This document shows, one piece after another, positions 10,893 through 19,951 of a stretch of DNA of 45,962 nt (position 1 is its first letter; each line of letters starts with the position of its first letter). The notes under the pieces are model-generated. The model searched no databases. It saw nothing but the letters and a program-made list of their open reading frames with translations, and was not told where the DNA came from. The position numbers were made by a program, and so were the translations under genes. Origin of the DNA: an uncultured Alphaproteobacteria bacterium (GTDB taxonomy: Bacteria; Pseudomonadota; Alphaproteobacteria; HIMB59); assembly GCA_902514885.1 (NCBI GenBank), contig CABXST010000005.1:1-45962 (forward strand). Reading direction: 5' to 3'.

Positions 10893-12174
10893 ATCTAAAT
10901 TTTGTGTTATTGGATTGGGTTATGTAGGATTGCCAATAGCTGTTGCTCTTGCCAAAAAAAATAATGTAATTGGTTTTGATTTAAATAAAACTAGAGTTAA
11001 TGAATTAAATAGAGGTTATGATAGGACAAATGAAATTTCTAATAAGATACTTAGTAAAATATCAAATTTATTTTTTACAAATGATGATAAGTATTTAAAT
11101 ATTCCCGAAACATACATAATTACTGTACCCACACCTATAAATGCAAATAAATTACCTAATTTAAATTTTATAAAAAATGCTTGTAAAATAGTTGGAAAAT
11201 TTTTATCAAAAGGAAATATTGTTATATTTGAGTCTACTGTTTATCCTGGTTGTACTAGAGAGGTCTGTATACCTATACTAGAGAAGAATTCTAATTTAAA
11301 ATTTAATAAAGATTTTTTTGTGGGTTATAGCCCAGAGAGAATTAATCCGGGAGATAATAAACATACTTTGAAAAATATTTCTAAAATTATTTCTGGATCT
11401 AACTTGTATGCTATAAAAAAAATAAATAATATTTATAAAAAAATTATTAATGCAGATATCTATATTGCTCCATCAATTGAGGTAGCCGAAGCTGCAAAAG
11501 TAATTGAAAACGTCCAAAGGGATATCAATATAGCTCTGATGAATGAGCTTTCAATGATTTTTGAAAAGATGAACTTGGATACTAAGGAAGTTATAAATGC
11601 TGCAAAAACTAAATGGAATTTTGCAGAGTATTATCCTGGGTTAGTAGGAGGACACTGCATAGGTGTTGATCCCTACTATCTTACTTTTAAATCAAGAAAA
11701 TTAGGATTAGATCCAAAAATTATACTTGCGGGAAGAGATATTAATGAAAGTATGGTCAAATTCGTCATAAAGAAAATCAAACTCTCTCTTAAAAAAGAGT
11801 CCATATTAATTAATCGCTCTAGAATAGGAATATTTGGCTGCACCTTTAAAGAAAATGTTCCTGATATTAGAAATTCAAAAGTTTTTGACTTAATAAAAAA
11901 TTTAAAAAATTTAGGATCAGATATTCTAGTTTATGACCCTTTTGCAGATAAAGACTTAGTTTATGAAGAAATTAATATCAAACTTTGTTCAATGAATTCT
12001 ATGAAAAATAAGCTTGACGTGTTAATCATTGCTGTACCTCATTCAATTTTTATTAAAACAAATATACTTAAATATAATAAACTTTTTAAAGGACCAAGAA
12101 TTGTTTTTGATATTAGAGGTGTGTTGAAACCAGAACTAGCGAGGAAATATAATTATCAATTGTCACGATTATAA
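10882..12174 (+). CDS. Nucleotide-sugar 6-dehydrogenase, TviB/WbpO type (UDP-N-acetylhexosamine dehydrogenase)
   Basis: The ORF track starts at a TTG (10870), but the ATG at 10882 gives MLSKSKFCVIGLGYVG and a better overlap with the upstream stop; it is preferred here (430 residues). The NAD site is GLGYVGLP, followed by the UDP-binding and central domains with a conserved Lys in EVAEAAKVIEN and the catalytic Cys in GGHCIGVDPYYLT (about residue 259). The GFDLNKTRVNELNRGYDRT segment is characteristic of TviB/WbpO rather than UDP-glucose dehydrogenase, suggesting oxidation of UDP-GlcNAc or UDP-GalNAc to the uronic acid. It would supply an acidic amino sugar for the glycan made by this island. 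Confidence 0.85.
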   Translation: MLSKSKFCVIGLGYVGLPIAVALAKKNNVIGFDLNKTRVNELNRGYDRTNEISNKILSKISNLFFTNDDKYLNIPETYIITVPTPINANKLPNLNFIKNACKIVGKFLSKGNIVIFESTVYPGCTREVCIPILEKNSNLKFNKDFFVGYSPERINPGDNKHTLKNISKIISGSNLYAIKKINNIYKKIINADIYIAPSIEVAEAAKVIENVQRDINIALMNELSMIFEKMNLDTKEVINAAKTKWNFAEYYPGLVGGHCIGVDPYYLTFKSRKLGLDPKIILAGRDINESMVKFVIKKIKLSLKKESILINRSRIGIFGCTFKENVPDIRNSKVFDLIKNLKNLGSDILVYDPFADKDLVYEEINIKLCSMNSMKNKLDVLIIAVPHSIFIKTNILKYNKLFKGPRIVFDIRGVLKPELARKYNYQLSRL

Positions 12175-12203
12175 AAATTTATACCTATAGCCTAATTGTA
12201 AAA

Positions 12204-14021
12204 ATGAATAATATTATAAAATCATCAATAAAATATTGGTCAGTATTCTATAATATATTGGGCTATAAACTATATTTAGTATTTATTTGTTTAGCCATAT
12301 CTACATTTTTGGAAGGTATTGGTTTTATTTTAATAATCCCAATAATTATAAAGGTATTTGGTCAAAATGATTTTGATCTAAACACATATATTCCAGCTCA
12401 GATACCACTAAATAATGAAATAGTAAATTTCCTTAATAGTCTAGATATATTAAAATTTGTTTTATTAATTGTCTTTATTTTTTTATGTAAATCTTTTTTT
12501 TATTTTTTATCAATTTACATAAGAGTAAGTGTAAGAGCTAAATTATTTACAAATTTGAAAATTAAAATATTTAATTCAGTTTCAAATCTAGATTTCCAAT
12601 ATTGGGCTGGTAAATCATATGGCTATTACACAAATTTAATTAATGAGCAAGTTGAATTTAGCACAAAAGCATTCCAGAATTATGTTTTGTTTACTGGTGG
12701 TCTGATATCTTCCTTCATATTAATATTGTTTATAATCACCTTGTCACCAATATTTGGTATAAGTATGCTAGTTTTAGGCCTTATAGGTTTTTTATTTTTT
12801 CAATTTTTATCCAGAAAAACACTTAGTCTCTCAATTAATAGAGCTAAAAGGGGTGCAAATCTTGGATCCTTTCTTACAGAAATTTTCTCAGGTTTAGGAT
12901 ATTTGCAATCAACTGATAAAATAAATAAAACCGGAAATGATGTTTATAATCGAGTTACAAGACTAGCTAAAATTAACAGAATGATAGGCGTCATCAATGG
13001 ATTGATAACCTCTTTTCGTGAACCTTTAGTAATCATTATTTTATTTGGACTTATATTTTCAAATTACTTTATCTCAGGAGAATTTGATCAAATAATATTA
13101 GGCATGATGCTAATTGCATATAGGGCTACTAATTCACTTATTATTGTTCAAAATAGACTTCAATCTTTCTCAGCCACAGTAGGGTCATTAGATGTCATAT
13201 TAGATGAAGTTAGTCATTTTGATGCTAAATCTATAAAAAAAAATCAGCCTTATAAAAAAATTAATAATTGGCCTAGTGATAATAATCAAGCTCTTTATGA
13301 ATTTAATAATGTTTGGCTTTCACTAAAAAATAATGATGATTATCTTTTAAAAAATATAAATTTTTCTATATTTCCAAATAAACATACTGTAATCATTGGA
13401 AAATCTGGTGTTGGTAAATCCACTATTGTTAATTTACTTTTGGGTTTATATATACCATCAAAAGGTACGCTTACATTTGAGGGAAATAATTTAAATCATT
13501 TAGATATATCTAACTATAGAAACTTGATAGGATATGTATCTCAAAAACCATTTTTATTAGATAGCACTATTAAAAATAACCTTACCTTTGGTTTACAAGA
13601 AAAAAATATAGAAATAACTGATGAACAAATATGGAAGGTTTTAAGAATTGTTGACATGTACGATTTATGTAAAAACTTAGATAAAGGTCTTGATACTGAA
13701 ATTGGGTATGATGGAACATTGTTTTCCGGTGGTGAAAAACATCGGCTTGCATTAGCTAGAGAAATTTTAAAAAAACCTAAAATACTAATACTTGATGAAA
13801 TTAGTTCATCATTAAATATAGCAATTGAAAATAAAATAATAGATCACTTAAATATTATGAAAAAAAATAATACCTCAATAGTAAGTATTTCTCATTCTCA
13901 AAATTTTATTAGTAAGGCAGATAGTGCTATTTTATTAAATAACTCATCAGTTTTTGCTTGGGGGGATAGAAGAAATGTAATAAATTCTTCAAAAAATATA
14001 ATTGATGATTTATTTATGTAA
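12204..14021 (+). CDS. ABC transporter, fused permease-ATPase (probable lipid-linked glycan flippase)
   Basis: This is a half-transporter of 605 residues. An N-terminal domain of about 320 residues has six hydrophobic segments, followed by an ATPase domain with Walker A GKSGVGKST (about 399-406), Q-loop VSQKPFLL, signature SGGEK (from 508), Walker B ILILDE (to 532) and the switch His in VSISHS. The opening LEGIGFILIIPII resembles the PglK/MsbA-type exporters. Because it sits in a glycan operon with no Wzx-like flippase seen in the window, it most likely flips the undecaprenyl-linked chain (PglK-like); lipid A-type transport is the alternative. The gene is 29 bases from both neighbours, in one transcription unit. 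Confidence 0.85.
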   Translation: MNNIIKSSIKYWSVFYNILGYKLYLVFICLAISTFLEGIGFILIIPIIIKVFGQNDFDLNTYIPAQIPLNNEIVNFLNSLDILKFVLLIVFIFLCKSFFYFLSIYIRVSVRAKLFTNLKIKIFNSVSNLDFQYWAGKSYGYYTNLINEQVEFSTKAFQNYVLFTGGLISSFILILFIITLSPIFGISMLVLGLIGFLFFQFLSRKTLSLSINRAKRGANLGSFLTEIFSGLGYLQSTDKINKTGNDVYNRVTRLAKINRMIGVINGLITSFREPLVIIILFGLIFSNYFISGEFDQIILGMMLIAYRATNSLIIVQNRLQSFSATVGSLDVILDEVSHFDAKSIKKNQPYKKINNWPSDNNQALYEFNNVWLSLKNNDDYLLKNINFSIFPNKHTVIIGKSGVGKSTIVNLLLGLYIPSKGTLTFEGNNLNHLDISNYRNLIGYVSQKPFLLDSTIKNNLTFGLQEKNIEITDEQIWKVLRIVDMYDLCKNLDKGLDTEIGYDGTLFSGGEKHRLALAREILKKPKILILDEISSSLNIAIENKIIDHLNIMKKNNTSIVSISHSQNFISKADSAILLNNSSVFAWGDRRNVINSSKNIIDDLFM

Positions 14022-14049
14022 TAATGAAAAAGATTTTTTTTAATAACTA

Positions 14050-15126
14050 ATGAAAGTATTAATTTTAGGGTGTGGTTCAATTGGTAATCATTTGGCAAAT
14101 GCTTCACGTAGAATGGACTGGGAAGTTTCTATGTGTGATGTTGATCCTAATGCTATAAAACGAACAAAAGATTTAATTTATCCATCAAGATATGGTGGGT
14201 GGGATGATAAAATTAAATTTATAGAATTTCCAACAAGTGAGATATCAAAATTTGATATGGTTATTGTGGGTACCCCACCAGATACACATATAGATTTAGC
14301 ATTACAAGCCTTAAAAATTAAACCCAAATGTATTTTAATCGAGAAACCTCTATGTGGTTTAGACTTTTCAAATATCGATCAATTAATAAACTTAGCTGAT
14401 GAAGAAAATGTTAAACTTTTTATCGGATATGACCACTCTTTAAGTAAAGCTATTGCAGAGTTAAAAAGACTATTAGACAATAATAACTTTGGAAAAGTTG
14501 AAACAATTGATGTTGACTTCAGGGAAGAGTGGAGTGGTATTTTTGCTGCACATCCATGGCTGGATGGACCTTCGGATAGTTATCTCGGTTACTCAAAAAG
14601 AGGCGGTGGAGCCGCAGGAGAACATTCTCATGGAATACATTTATGGCAATATCTTTCAAAAATCTCTGGTCAAGGAACAGTCACCTCTGTTAATTGCACA
14701 ATGAAAAAATTCAAAGATTCATATGTCGATTATGATAAGCTCTCTATTATGAACTTTAAGACCGACAAAGGATTATTAGGAAAGTGTGTTCAAGATGTAA
14801 TAACTAAACCATCAAAAAAATCTGCTAGAGTCCAATTTGATAAAGGTTTTTTGAAGGTTAGTTTTGCACCAAAACTAGATATTATTTCCTACTCCATTGA
14901 AAACTCTAATGATATTAAAGAATTAAGATTTGAAAAAGACAGACCCTCTGACTTTATTTTAGAGTTGACTCATATTGACAAATGTATCAAAGGAGATTTT
15001 GATGTTGAAAATTCTCCAATTTCGATTAATCATGGTTTAGACGTTATGAAAATTATTAAAACTGCTCACATATCTAATGAATCAAATTCAATAGAATTTA
15101 TCAAACCTATTTCAGATTTAATTTAG
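14050..15126 (+). CDS. Gfo/Idh/MocA family oxidoreductase
   Basis: This 358-residue protein has an N-terminal Rossmann fold, LILGCGSIGNH (4-14), the conserved EKP with Lys99, and a C-terminal domain carrying GGGAAGEHSHGIHLW (about 186-200), where the His residues resemble the substrate pocket of the family. These enzymes oxidise or reduce sugars and sugar nucleotides with NAD(P). Its stop codon abuts the ATG of the NeuB-cupin gene with no gap, so it probably acts in the same pathway, perhaps setting the oxidation state or configuration of the acceptor or product sugar. The exact reaction cannot be read from the sequence. Confidence 0.85.
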   Translation: MKVLILGCGSIGNHLANASRRMDWEVSMCDVDPNAIKRTKDLIYPSRYGGWDDKIKFIEFPTSEISKFDMVIVGTPPDTHIDLALQALKIKPKCILIEKPLCGLDFSNIDQLINLADEENVKLFIGYDHSLSKAIAELKRLLDNNNFGKVETIDVDFREEWSGIFAAHPWLDGPSDSYLGYSKRGGGAAGEHSHGIHLWQYLSKISGQGTVTSVNCTMKKFKDSYVDYDKLSIMNFKTDKGLLGKCVQDVITKPSKKSARVQFDKGFLKVSFAPKLDIISYSIENSNDIKELRFEKDRPSDFILELTHIDKCIKGDFDVENSPISINHGLDVMKIIKTAHISNESNSIEFIKPISDLI

Positions 15127-16692
15127 ATGAGTAGCTCAATTTTTGATGATTTAGTAATACTTGATATGGCAAATAACCATCAAGGAGATTTAACACATGG
15201 TTTAAAAATTATTCAGGATCACAGTAAAATTATAAAAAAAAATAATGTTAAAGCTGCACTAAAATTCCAATTTAGAGATTTACCTGATTTTGTTCATTCA
15301 TCTGCACGTAATAGCAAATCTAACAAACATATAAATCGTTTTTTATCCACTCAAATTTCGTGGGAGAATTTTTTATTAATGCAACAAGAGTGCGTAAAAT
15401 CTGGCTTACTTACAATATGCACACCATTTGATGAACCTTCAGTAGACAGAATAGTAGAAATGAAATTTGATTATATTAAAGTTGCAAGTTGTTCTGCTGG
15501 TGATTGGCCATTATTAGAGAAAATAGCTTTATCGGAATTACCAATCGTAATATCTACAGGTGGTTTAAGCCAGTCCGAAGTCGATGCTTTAGTAAGTTTT
15601 TTCTCTCATAAGGGTTGTTTATTTTCATTAATGCATTGTGTATCAATTTATCCAACGCCTGATCAAGAGTGTAACATATCTAATATATCAAAATTTTCTG
15701 AGAGATATCCTGCTCTAAACATAGGTTGGTCTACCCATGAATCGCCTCAAGATGAAATACATGTTGGCTTAGCCTTAGCTTCAGGAGCAACAATGTTTGA
15801 AAGACATGTTGGTATACCATTTAAAAATCAGCCCCTGAACGCATACTCCTCAACGCCCGATCAAATTGATAAATGGCTGCAATCATTGAAAAGATCAAAA
15901 GTTTTATTAGGAAGCAAAGACAGAAAATATGCAAGTAAGGAGGAGATAATAGCTATAAATGATTTAAAAAGAGGTGTTTACGCCATAAAAGATATAAATA
16001 AAAATGATTTATTAAATGATCAGAATGTAAAATATTTTTTTCCATGTATTGAAGGACAATTAAGTGCCGGAGAATTTTTAAGTAATTCAAAATGTAAAAT
16101 TTCTATCAAATCAGGCAATCCAATTATGATTGATTCAATTGATGTTAAAATAGATAAGGCAAAAGAACTTGAACTAAAGTTAAAGCATGCGATTCATGAA
16201 GTTAAAGCAATGTTAGCTGAGTCTAAAATTACTTTAGGAAGTCTTTTTCAAACAGAATATAGTCATCATTACGGTATAGATAATTTTAGAGAAATAGGGG
16301 CAGTATTAATTACTGTGGTTAACAGAAGTTATGCAAAGAAAATATTAATTCAATTACCAAATCAAAAACATCCACTTCACCTTCATAGATTAAAAGAAGA
16401 GACATTTATAGTTCTGAGTGGATCAATAGATTTTTGGTTAGAAGGTAAACATTATAATTTACAACCTGGTGAGCAATTAACCGTACCGCCAGGAACATGG
16501 CACGAATTTTATTCAGAGGAAGGCTGTATTGTTGAAGAAATCTCATCAACAGCCCATAAAGGGGATAGCGTATATAAAGATGATCAAATAAATAGCTTGT
16601 CATCTAATCAAAGAAAAACCAAGGTAGACAATTGGGGAAGATTTCAGATTATTGAGCAGCTCAAAAACAATCTGAATATTCCAATCGTTTAA
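15127..16692 (+). CDS. NeuB-family nonulosonic acid synthase fused to a cupin (lyxose-isomerase-like) domain
   Basis: This protein of 521 residues is about 170 longer than a normal NeuB. Residues 1-270 form the synthase barrel (LDMANNHQGD at the start, ALKFQFRDL, CTPFDEPS, YIKVASCSAGDWPLL, STGG, HCVSIYPTP, GWSTHE). Residues 280-345 are an SAF-like segment, and about 350-521 a cupin with metal ligands HLHRLKEE (His418, His420, Glu424/425) and PGTWHEF (His459). The cupin resembles D-lyxose isomerase-type proteins (EEISSTAHKGDSVY). NeuB enzymes condense phosphoenolpyruvate with a hexose or hexosamine to give nine-carbon sugars. With the HAD protein next door, a phosphorylated substrate is possible (see findings). 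The specific product is unknown. Confidence 0.88.
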   Translation: MSSSIFDDLVILDMANNHQGDLTHGLKIIQDHSKIIKKNNVKAALKFQFRDLPDFVHSSARNSKSNKHINRFLSTQISWENFLLMQQECVKSGLLTICTPFDEPSVDRIVEMKFDYIKVASCSAGDWPLLEKIALSELPIVISTGGLSQSEVDALVSFFSHKGCLFSLMHCVSIYPTPDQECNISNISKFSERYPALNIGWSTHESPQDEIHVGLALASGATMFERHVGIPFKNQPLNAYSSTPDQIDKWLQSLKRSKVLLGSKDRKYASKEEIIAINDLKRGVYAIKDINKNDLLNDQNVKYFFPCIEGQLSAGEFLSNSKCKISIKSGNPIMIDSIDVKIDKAKELELKLKHAIHEVKAMLAESKITLGSLFQTEYSHHYGIDNFREIGAVLITVVNRSYAKKILIQLPNQKHPLHLHRLKEETFIVLSGSIDFWLEGKHYNLQPGEQLTVPPGTWHEFYSEEGCIVEEISSTAHKGDSVYKDDQINSLSSNQRKTKVDNWGRFQIIEQLKNNLNIPIV

Positions 16693-16707
16693 AAATTTTT
16701 AAAAATA

Positions 16708-17313
16708 ATGATTAGCAGTTGTTGTTTTGACTTTGATGGAACATTAATAGACTCCAATAATATAAAAAAAAACTTTTTTAGAAATCTTGCATTATCACAT
16801 AACACCTCATGTGATATAGAAAAAATTATTTCAAAAAATAATTATACAAGATATGATATTTTTTTTGAAATATTTAAATATACAAGCTCACATATAAAAT
16901 TAGATGATGATTATATGAATAAATTAAGTGTTCAATTAGATCAAGCTGTATTAAATGCTCCACTTTTAAAAGGCGTTTTGAAACTTTTAACATCTTTAAA
17001 AACTATGGGTATAAAGTTATTTTTAGTATCTGCTACACCAAAAGATAGTCTAATAAATATACTTAAGAAAAAAAAAATATACACTTTCTTTGATAAAGTT
17101 TTTGGTTATCCCGAAAATAAAATCTTTGCTTTACAATATATAAAAAGTATCAATGATAAAAACATTTTAATGATTGGTGACGGTTTGGACGATAGAGAAG
17201 CTGCTGATTATAACAAAATTCCATTCCTATCTGTAGGTGAGGGTAGAGGCGCACACCTTGGTGAAGAAATATTTTCAATAAATAATATTTTGGATTATGT
17301 AAAAAATGTCTGA
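16708..17313 (+). CDS. HAD-superfamily hydrolase (probable sugar phosphatase)
   Basis: This is a compact HAD enzyme of 201 residues. Motif I is FDFDGTL with nucleophile Asp8 and acid/base Asp10, motif II is VSATP, a Lys follows in the middle, and motif IV is MIGDGLDDREAA. There is a small helical cap between motifs I and II, as in phosphoglycolate-phosphatase-like proteins. Because it lies between a NeuB-type synthase and a CMP-sugar synthetase, dephosphorylation of a nonulosonic acid 9-phosphate or of its precursor is the likeliest job; this is inference. Its last eight bases overlap the next gene. Confidence 0.85.
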   Translation: MISSCCFDFDGTLIDSNNIKKNFFRNLALSHNTSCDIEKIISKNNYTRYDIFFEIFKYTSSHIKLDDDYMNKLSVQLDQAVLNAPLLKGVLKLLTSLKTMGIKLFLVSATPKDSLINILKKKKIYTFFDKVFGYPENKIFALQYIKSINDKNILMIGDGLDDREAADYNKIPFLSVGEGRGAHLGEEIFSINNILDYVKNV

Positions 17314-18208
17314 TAATAAGTGTATTTTATGTAATAAACATGATCTCAATCTCATTTATGAAGGGGACATTAGGGACGGAATTTATCCAAAAACAAAAAA
17401 ATCAAAAATATTATATTGTTCAAACTGTAATGTTGAAACGCTAGACTCCTCGCAACATTTAACAATTGATAATTATTCATCAGATGAATACAGATCAAAT
17501 CTAGATCAGTTCGATCCATATAAACATGAGTCAGAACATTTTAATCAATATTTATTTGCTAATGACATTATATCATCAATGCCAATTAAATTTACTGGTG
17601 AAACAATTTTAGACTCAGGTTCAGCATCTGGTAAAATTTTAGATATGTTTGGTAAAAATTTTATTAATAAATTAGCAGTTGAGCCTAGTTTCAAATTTAA
17701 AGAGATATTACAAAAAAAGAAATACACTTGGTTTAAAACACAATCAGATGCTTTGAAAAATTATAAAAATAAAGTTGACTTGATAATATCTTCTAAAGTA
17801 ATCGAACATGTCAATAATCCACTGAATTATCTAAAAGAAATTTATGACTTATTAAAAGAAGGAGGCAGAGCCGTAATAACAACTCCTAATAGGCAAGACA
17901 TTCTGTTAAATTCGATTGGAGAAAAATATTTTAAATTTTTTTATAGAACTCAACACCTCTGGTATTTTGACTCAAAATCATTGACATATACAGCTAATAA
18001 GGCTGGTTTCGATGAACCTCATATAGAATATAAACACTTTTATAATATAGACAATTTTCTTGTTTGGTATAAAACTCAAAAACCGGCTGGGAAATCAAAT
18101 AATATAGGTATCTTTGATAAAAAAATAAACGATTATTGGAAATCTTGGTTAATTAATAATGGTACATCGGACACTATGGTATTATTTCTGAAAAAACCTT
18201 ATAATTAA
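17306..18208 (+). CDS. SAM-dependent methyltransferase with N-terminal zinc ribbon
   Basis: The protein has 300 residues. Two CxxC pairs (Cys6/Cys9 and Cys38/Cys41) form a probable zinc site at the N-terminus. The class I methyltransferase domain follows, with the SAM loop ILDSGSASGKIL (101-112; the usual acidic DxGxGxG is slightly altered), SKVIEHVNNP and the post-motif TTPNRQD. This layout is seen in sugar C- or O-methyltransferases of deoxysugar and surface-glycan clusters. It probably methylates a sugar of this glycan, but which one is unknown. It overlaps the HAD gene by eight bases and is seven bases from the cytidylyltransferase. Confidence 0.82.
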   Translation: MSDNKCILCNKHDLNLIYEGDIRDGIYPKTKKSKILYCSNCNVETLDSSQHLTIDNYSSDEYRSNLDQFDPYKHESEHFNQYLFANDIISSMPIKFTGETILDSGSASGKILDMFGKNFINKLAVEPSFKFKEILQKKKYTWFKTQSDALKNYKNKVDLIISSKVIEHVNNPLNYLKEIYDLLKEGGRAVITTPNRQDILLNSIGEKYFKFFYRTQHLWYFDSKSLTYTANKAGFDEPHIEYKHFYNIDNFLVWYKTQKPAGKSNNIGIFDKKINDYWKSWLINNGTSDTMVLFLKKPYN

Positions 18209-18215
18209 ATTAATC

Positions 18216-18926
18216 ATGAATATTCTTGCTGTTATACCTGCTAGAGGTGGATCAAAAGGTATAAAATTAAAAAATCTTCGTAAAATTAATGGAAAAACAT
18301 TAGTCGGTCTCACAATTGACTGTGCAAAAAAAGTTAAAGAAATCTCAAATATAGTAGTATCTACTGACTCAGAATTAATTAAAGAAGAGGCAATAAGTAA
18401 TGGAATTGAAGTACCATTTTTAAGACCCAAAAGTATCTCTGGAGATAGAGTAGCTGATTTACCAGTGTTAAAACATGCTTTGATTGAGTCTGAGAAATAT
18501 TGGAAAAAAAAATTTCATTCTATTCTAATGCTTCAACCAACTTCTCCACTCAGAAACTCAAAGATTGTGTCTAAGGCGTGTCTTACTCTTAAAAATAAAA
18601 ATATTCAATCAGTTTGGAGCATATCTCAAAGTGACCCAAAATATCATCCTCTAAAACAATTAATAATTTCAGAAAAAGATTTTCTAGATTACTATGATAA
18701 AAACGGTTTTAAAATTATTGCAAGACAGCAATTAAGTAAACTTTATCACAGAAATGGTGCTGTTTATGGATTTCAAAGAGAAACAATTTTGAATCTCGAT
18801 AAAATAATGCCAAAAAAAACTAGCTATATTCTTTGTAGAAATCCTCAAATATCAATAGACAATGAAAATGATATAGAATTAGCTCACTTTTATTTAAATA
18901 AACATAATAATTTTAGTAAAGTCTGA
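18216..18926 (+). CDS. CMP-nonulosonic acid synthetase (acylneuraminate cytidylyltransferase family), first copy
   Basis: At 236 residues this is typical for the short NeuA/PseF/KdsB-like fold. The nucleotide loop is IPARGGSKGIKLKN (7-20), then LVGLTIDCAKK, VVSTDSELI and LQPTSPLRN (about 107-115), and the metal-binding IDNEND near the end. It activates a nonulosonic acid with CTP so that a glycosyltransferase can use it. A second family member follows at 22193, and the two differ clearly in sequence, so they probably serve different sugars; this one is paired by position with the NeuB-cupin gene. Regular NeuA, legionaminic (LegF) and KDN-type specificities cannot be separated by eye. Confidence 0.88.
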   Translation: MNILAVIPARGGSKGIKLKNLRKINGKTLVGLTIDCAKKVKEISNIVVSTDSELIKEEAISNGIEVPFLRPKSISGDRVADLPVLKHALIESEKYWKKKFHSILMLQPTSPLRNSKIVSKACLTLKNKNIQSVWSISQSDPKYHPLKQLIISEKDFLDYYDKNGFKIIARQQLSKLYHRNGAVYGFQRETILNLDKIMPKKTSYILCRNPQISIDNENDIELAHFYLNKHNNFSKV

Positions 18927-18943
18927 TTTGATGAAAGGTGATT

Positions 18944-19951
18944 ATGTCTAAAAAATTGATAAATGGAAAATCTATTTTAGTAACTGGAGGCACGGGATCA
19001 TTTGGAACTAAATTTTGTGAGACTGTATTAAAAAATTATAACCCCGCTCGTTTAATTATTTTTTCTCGAGATGAAATGAAACAGTGGGAAATGCAAGCTA
19101 ATTTTGAAAACGATGATAGAGTCCGTTTTTTTATTGGTGATGTTAGAGATAGCGATCGTTTAGGTATAGCGCTTAGAGGTGTTGATTATGTAATACATGC
19201 TGCTGCCCAAAAAATTTTACCTATAGCTGAATATAATCCTTTTGAATGTGTAAAGACAAATATTAATGGTGCAAGTAACATTATAGATCAATGTATAAGA
19301 CAAGGTGTAAAAAAAGTTGTGGCATTGTCAACAGATAAGGCTAGTAGCCCATGCAATCTTTATGGAGCAACAAAACTAGTTTCAGATAGACTTTTCATTG
19401 CTGGTAACTCCTATTCAGGAAAATCTGGAACTATTTTTTCAGTTGTCAGATATGGCAATGTAATGGGTTCACGAGGGTCTGTAATTCCTTTCTTTTATAA
19501 ATTAGGACAAGAGGGAAAAGATATCCCAATAACTGATCCAGAGATGACTAGATTTATGATTTCTTTAGAGCAGGGTATAGATTTAGTTATTAAATCATTA
19601 AACGAGTCCAAAGGAGGTGAAATATTTGTAAAAAAAATTCCATCAATGAATATAGTTGATATAGCAAATACTGTAGCGCCTGATGCTAAGCATAAAATAA
19701 TTGGAATTCGGCCTGGAGAAAAACTTCATGAAGAAATGATAGCTAAAACCGACTCAGCACAAACCTTTGAGTATAATGATTATTATAAAATATTACCTTC
19801 AATATATAATTGGAGATCTGATCCAAAAAGACTAAAAGGCGGAAAAAAAGTCAAAAATAACTTCCAATACGCCTCAAATACAAATTCAAAATGGATGACC
19901 TCGAGAATATTAACAAAATGGCTTAATAATAACATAGGAAAAATTCAATGA
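18944..19951 (+). CDS. pseB: UDP-GlcNAc 4,6-dehydratase (inverting), PseB
   Basis: The ORF track begins at a GTG (18938), but that GGTG forms a good ribosome site (AAAGGTG) five bases before the ATG at 18944, which is preferred (335 residues). The NADP loop is TGGTGSFGTKF, and the catalytic region STDKASSPCNLYGATK has the Tyr-x3-Lys of the PseB/FlaA1 group. The ending (IRPGEKLHEEMI) is also typical. PseB removes water across C4-C6 and inverts C5 of UDP-GlcNAc, the first step to pseudaminic acid. It overlaps pseC by four bases (ATGA). Confidence 0.92.
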   Translation: MSKKLINGKSILVTGGTGSFGTKFCETVLKNYNPARLIIFSRDEMKQWEMQANFENDDRVRFFIGDVRDSDRLGIALRGVDYVIHAAAQKILPIAEYNPFECVKTNINGASNIIDQCIRQGVKKVVALSTDKASSPCNLYGATKLVSDRLFIAGNSYSGKSGTIFSVVRYGNVMGSRGSVIPFFYKLGQEGKDIPITDPEMTRFMISLEQGIDLVIKSLNESKGGEIFVKKIPSMNIVDIANTVAPDAKHKIIGIRPGEKLHEEMIAKTDSAQTFEYNDYYKILPSIYNWRSDPKRLKGGKKVKNNFQYASNTNSKWMTSRILTKWLNNNIGKIQ

